Assembly: GCA_031216445.1 (NCBI GenBank)
Contig: CM062197.1
Span: 25,632,001-25,696,000 of the forward strand
Length of the DNA stretch: 64,000 bases
Origin: Lateolabrax maculatus
Taxonomy: Eukaryota; Chordata; Actinopteri; Acropomatiformes; Lateolabracidae
Direction of reading: 5' to 3'
How positions within the stretch are numbered: position 1 is the stretch's first letter; each line of letters begins with the position of its first letter. The position numbers were made by a program, and so were the translations under genes. Below, piece after piece: positions 59,579 to 64,000 of the stretch. Under the pieces are notes generated by a model that saw only the letters and a program-made list of their open reading frames with translations, had not been told where the DNA came from and made no database searches.

Positions 59579-62345
59579 GTGAGTGAGATAGCTAAAGTAT
59601 TTACTGAGAATAATGTATTCCTGAAATTCACTTCTACTAGGGGGTCATTGTCAACCACTAGCAAGCGAACATCATACATTTGAAAAGAATTCTCAGTGGT
59701 GACGCCTATTGAGTTTGTCCTAAAAAATGACAGGCAGACAGTTGTGTATATCCCCATACTAAAAATGCTGCAGACATTACTAAACAATGGAGAAATTTTA
59801 GATAAGGCCATGTCATCTGAGACAAATTTGTCACAAGGATACAGATCTCACAGGGATGGTTACCGGTTTAAAGACAATTCTCTCTTGACAGAGGAAGAAT
59901 TCAGGATTGCTCTTTTCTTGTACATAGATGATTTTGAGGTGGCTAAGCCCTTGGGAACCTCCAGAAAGAAACACAAGCTGCCATCTACTGGGTACTTGGA
60001 AATCTACACCCTAAATATCGCTCCTCTCTTCATTCCATTCAGCTTGCTCTACTCATCATCGCTGAAGATGATATCAGGAAGTTGACTTTAAATGAGAGAC
60101 CACAGTCTATTGAAGAATTAAAAGTGCAACTGGTAGATAAACTGTCACTGCAGTATGACTTTAAACTGCAGTATGAAGATCAAGACTTCCATAATGCCCT
60201 CTGCAATTTGACTGAAATAACTGATTTACCTGAAAGAGCTACGCTCAAAATCATCCCTCTTGTGACTCTCCATTTAACCGCATTGTCATCACCCACCACA
60301 ACATCAGACACTGAGTGCAGCACAGCAGACACTGAGATCCTGTCGACAGGAAGAGCATCACCATCGCTAAGACAACAGTGGCCAGATTTCTTTGACATAC
60401 CCAATTTCTCAGTTGATGTTGACTATAGACTCAGACAGGCAGATCTTGCCTTTATGAAGGATGGAACACGTATGACTCTACCACGAGATATGAAGCATGA
60501 CATACTAGAAAAGCTTGCTGAGACGATGTACAGTTTCAAGGCTTACCCTAAAGATGATGACTTCAGCAGTGTTGCAAAAGCACTAATTAGCAAACACCCC
60601 TGCCTCACTGAGCCTGGACCACACAGATGGTATGGCTGGAAAAACAGCCTTAAATTATCGCACAAAGCTTCAAAAAGCTGGATGTGAGGATGTAGCAATC
60701 AATGGAGGCAAAAGAAGTAAAGGCAACCCAGAAGGAGAATCCTCAAGCAAGAATATCAAACGGCCAAAAAGAGGTGAAGCAAACTACCTACCTAACTTAC
60801 CTGAAGGACATGATGAAACAAGCCTTGAAAATGCCAGAAAGGTTCTCGTGGAAGAAATGAAGAAGAAACAACCCAATGGCACTCTCATCTCACAAATGAT
60901 GGACCAATCATTCCCACTACGCAGACAAGAAATTGTAGAAAAGGAACCTGCTGTACAGAACATTGTTGAACGATGGCCAGCACTCTTCACAGACAGGTAA
61001 ACTATTTTTGTTCTCAACCAATAAAATAATGCCTATCAAAAAGAAATTCAAGGTGTGTGGCTAGAAATCCAAACACACTTGTTGGAATGTTAACACTTCT
61101 GCCATCTCTCCATCCCTACCCACCCCTCTCTCTACTTTTCAGGTGTTTGCTGAGTTCAACAGAATCGCAAGTAAGAATCTTGAGGGAGACTTCTTTGAGG
61201 CTCTGGACCAGTATACCCCACGTTTCATTGAACTTTTCAAAACAAGAAGGGGAACTGTTGGCCAGAAGCTCAGTGAGCTGATGCAGCACATGAGCTGGAT
61301 GGTAAGTAGGTTAATTTTGCTTTTGATCTGTGTGATAGTTCATCAATCAAGTTCTAAATGAGATGATCCAGCCCAACCTATTCTATTTCCTGTCTGACTT
61401 GTGCTTGTGCCTTGCAAATTACTCTGTTAACTGGTCTTTTCTCTCTCTGTGTATCATTAGACACCAGACGTGACAGTACTTCGCTCTGTTGTCCTCAAAG
61501 GCATTCCTATTTTACTTGGTGACGACTCCAGTGAATTCTTCAAGACATGCTCTGTAAGTACTTGCACATAAGAAAAAGTTTGGTCTGCATTAAAATAGAA
61601 CTATATCTGTGCTGACATAGAAGATGTAATTTTATCTGCACAATATACAATATACATTTTGTACAGTGATTGATGTATTTTGTATGGCAATTCCTCCACA
61701 GCTAATCTGAGAGGTATTTAAACAGCCAGTAAATAAAAATGAAATTTGCCACATAAACGTTGTACACATTAATTAATTGTAAATCTAAGGAGCAGGAGTC
61801 CAGGCTGAAAAGTCAGTGTCACTGTTTAAGAATATATGGACCTTGTGGACCATAGCTTTAGTTTAATCATACCACATTTATTTTGTTGGTTATATTGTAA
61901 CAATCCAGTGTGAACACATATTTAAAACCATATTCCCTAGCAAATGCTTTCAACATTAAAAATGAATGTTTAGAAGAGCATAAATTGCCATGCTGAAGAA
62001 TGTGTGTGTGTGTCTTTGTAGGGTACAGCGAGAGACGAGGCCCTAGAATGCACTGTCGGTGTGCTGACAGTTGTCAGTGAAGATAATCCTCATGAGGGTC
62101 CAAGTTCAGTAGACCTCCAGCCCATCTCCACTGCCATCATTCTGGAGGGAGGTATCATCATGGATCATATAAAAAAACTTGCCTCAGGCAGTTTGTCTGT
62201 TATTTGGGCTTACATATGCTTTGCATTTGGATTACCCAAAATGCATGGCAAATACACTCAACTTCATTCAGACTGTGATGCTTGGACTGGGAAAGAAAAC
62301 CTCCCACCAAAACTGTTAACTTTGAAGAACAGTCTACTGGGTTAG
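59579..62345 (+). pseudogene. SAMD3-like C-terminal gene body, copy 9
   Basis: Large exon to 60996, then 61143-61301, 61461-61553 and 62022-62345. Common lesions present; no private coding change noted. Confidence 0.75.
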
Positions 62346-63693
62346 ACCAGTAAAGAGCCATCAGCTGTCAGATAGCACTTTGTAAATTATGCAGCAGTTA
62401 ATGTTCTCCTGTTATCAGAGAAAGTTTTATGCTTTCATGCAACTGAGCTGGCTTGTTTATGATCTCAAAAAAAAAAAAAATTCTATTAAAGTGTACCATG
62501 TTATGCTAGTATGCTAATGGTGGAAATAGCGCCACCTTGTGTTGCAAAGAGTTGTTAGATAATGTTGTCAGAAAGGAACCTAGCAAGGTTGACCTGTTTA
62601 CATTTGTGTTTTGGGAAAACTTTTAATTATAGTAGTTATAATGTAGTACAAATACAAAACCCAAGGAGTGATGTTTTTCTGTGTTGGTTTAAACCTTGGA
62701 CTGATGCTCGCTTTGGGACACAAAAGCATTCGTTGTACTTGATCAGAAATGCAATGATTTTGCATGCACTGAAGTCCTGTAATTATCAGGTGTTTACCTG
62801 TTTAATATTGTGAGACTGTTACATGCATAGAATTAGCTCACAAAAATGTGGTTTTATTTTTGCCATGTCCATGTCATGTTCTACAGTCAAATCAAACCAC
62901 AAGTTTGTTGTTTAGCTGCTGTTTTGTACTTGAATGTACAAGAAAGTGATACTTGGGAACAGAACACTTGAGGCTGAATAATAGATTTAATGCATATTGT
63001 TATTACAATAGCCTAACAGACATAGATCACACTATGAGCAATTTTACAACTAGCTTTAAAATACATTAAATATGACAAGAGGATAGAGAACAGTCATTTT
63101 ATTGTTTATTGTAAGGTTATTACATGAGTGATAAAACACACATTTTATATTGGAGAATTGGAATCAAAAGTAACAATATCGAACATTTATTGTGCAGCCT
63201 AGATCTGTCAGTGATGCAATTATTTTTTTAATAAATGTTGTAATGCAGCTGAACAAACCCAGTGAGTGTTCTTTTAAAGTATATGTTTGTGGTGTTTTTC
63301 CCTTTATTAGGTAATAACAGCTAAAATAGATAAGAAATGGGAGAAGGACAAGGACCCATTCAAGGAAATTGGTTTGTTTAATTTAACTGAACTGAAATGA
63401 ACTGAAAAAAAATGAGTGAGTAGTAAGTAGTAGGTATCATAATTCTAAGTGGGGTTAAATTTGTATCAAGCAGTCCACACAAAATGAAAAAATTAAGTTA
63501 ACACTAAGCATGGCTATTAAGTTACATGAACTTTTTTTTTTTTTTTTTTAGTTGTACTACTTGATTTGGTACTGCACACTTAAAATAAACAAGCTTTTCT
63601 AACTCACTATTTTTAAGATTACTTTGCTTAATTTGCAACGAGTTTGCATACTTTTTTTAAGTAAGGTCAACTAATTAGATTTTACAGTGAGTA

Positions 63694-64000
63694 TACGTAC
63701 ACACGTCTCCCGCAGAGCTATGTTGAAAGTCCCTCAATATTCAGTCGAGTATTGGCTAATGACCTGCAACACCTAGACGTGTCCAGTACAGTACTACAAT
63801 ATGTAGATGATCTCTTGATATGTAGCACCTCCAAAGCTCAATGTGCACAAGACTCAGTCTCAGCCCTGATGGCTTTAGAAAAGGGGGCTCACAAGGTGAG
63901 TAAAAATAAATTACAGTTTTGCCAGACACAGGTTGAATACTTAGGTAGACAACTCTGTGGCACTAAATGAGCTATAGTGCCCTCACAAATTGAGGCAGTA
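63694..64000 (+). pseudogene. ERV pol 3' fragment, copy 9 (cut by window end)
   Basis: RT piece with YVDD closing at the TGA at 63968-63970. RNase H and integrase would lie beyond 64000, so the unit type that follows cannot be seen. Confidence 0.8.

Larger units (their letters stand above)
58700..63689 (+). mobile_element. Gene-bearing TIR element, copy 9 (5' truncated)
   Basis: Short-junction start, end TTTACAGTG at 63689. 3' flank 62346-63689 has CATTCGTTG near 62729. It then switches to copy-3-like variants: TTTTACAACTAG near 63046, CAGCCTAGATC near 63195 and TATTTTTAAG near 63608. Confidence 0.8.
1..64000 (+). repeat. Tandem array of 5.9-kb and 11.35-kb units, nine gene copies
   Basis: The same block recurs head to tail on the + strand for the whole window. 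The ends of the DNA element (the TTTACAGTG terminus) fall at 5780, 11651, 17549, 28894, 40243, 46109, 51971, 57832 and 63689. The steps are therefore 5871, 5898, 11345, 11349, 5866, 5862, 5861 and 5857 bp. Unit types in order are short, short, long, long, then four short. Copies differ by scattered single bases, a few small indels and variable TA tracts, which indicates recent expansion. Position 1 corresponds to 23106 in the long unit, so the array starts before the window. It also continues past 64000. Confidence 0.97.

Noticed and set aside
1..64000. CRISPR array or bacterial operon
   Set aside because: Repeats are kilobases long with spliced genes, a LINE and an ERV; there are no short spaced repeats, cas genes or bacterial signals.

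Overview
The window is vertebrate, almost certainly teleost, DNA. It has spliced multi-exon genes with GT..AG introns, a class I (gamma/epsilon-like) endogenous retrovirus (ERV), a fragment of an L2/Rex1-like LINE, and an interspersed repeat that I know from many fish genomes. There is no sign of bacterial, plasmid or phage content. Family names come from recognising the translated sequence, not from a search.

The whole 64 kb is one head-to-tail array on the + strand, with two unit sizes. The long unit is 11,349 bp between equivalent points. In order it holds one LTR, a LINE fragment, the 5' part of a broken ERV pol, a 7,382-bp DNA element, and the 3' part of pol (RT YVDD box, RNase H, integrase), which leads back to the next LTR. 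The short unit is 5.86-5.90 kb and holds only the 3' two thirds of the DNA element plus the 3' pol fragment. From left to right the gene copies are: copy 1 (long-type upstream region; begins before the window), copies 2 and 3 (reached through short junctions), copies 4 and 5 (each preceded by a full long unit), and copies 6-9 (short). Copy 9 runs off the window end.

The 7.38-kb element starts CACTGTAAA and ends TTTACAGTG. It is flanked by AGTA on both sides and sits inside the RT part of pol, so it looks like one DNA-transposon insertion with a 4-bp target duplication. It carries a CpG-rich promoter region, a promoter-proximal inverted repeat and a multi-exon gene. That gene codes for four C2H2 zinc fingers followed by a long region like the teleost 'sterile alpha motif domain-containing protein 3-like' families. 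The zinc-finger part (243 aa) is open in seven of nine copies. The rest is broken by the same two stops, two frameshifts and a splice-phase mismatch in every copy, so the gene was damaged before the array expanded.

Proposed history (inference): an ERV inserted; a gene-bearing DNA element jumped into its pol; LTR-LTR unequal recombination made the long tandem units, which is why there is one LTR per unit; a deletion joining integrase to the intron before the zinc-finger exon made a short unit; unequal crossing-over and gene conversion then multiplied and shuffled the short units. The pol pieces are inactive: one RT catalytic region, much of RNase H and most of the integrase core are missing.
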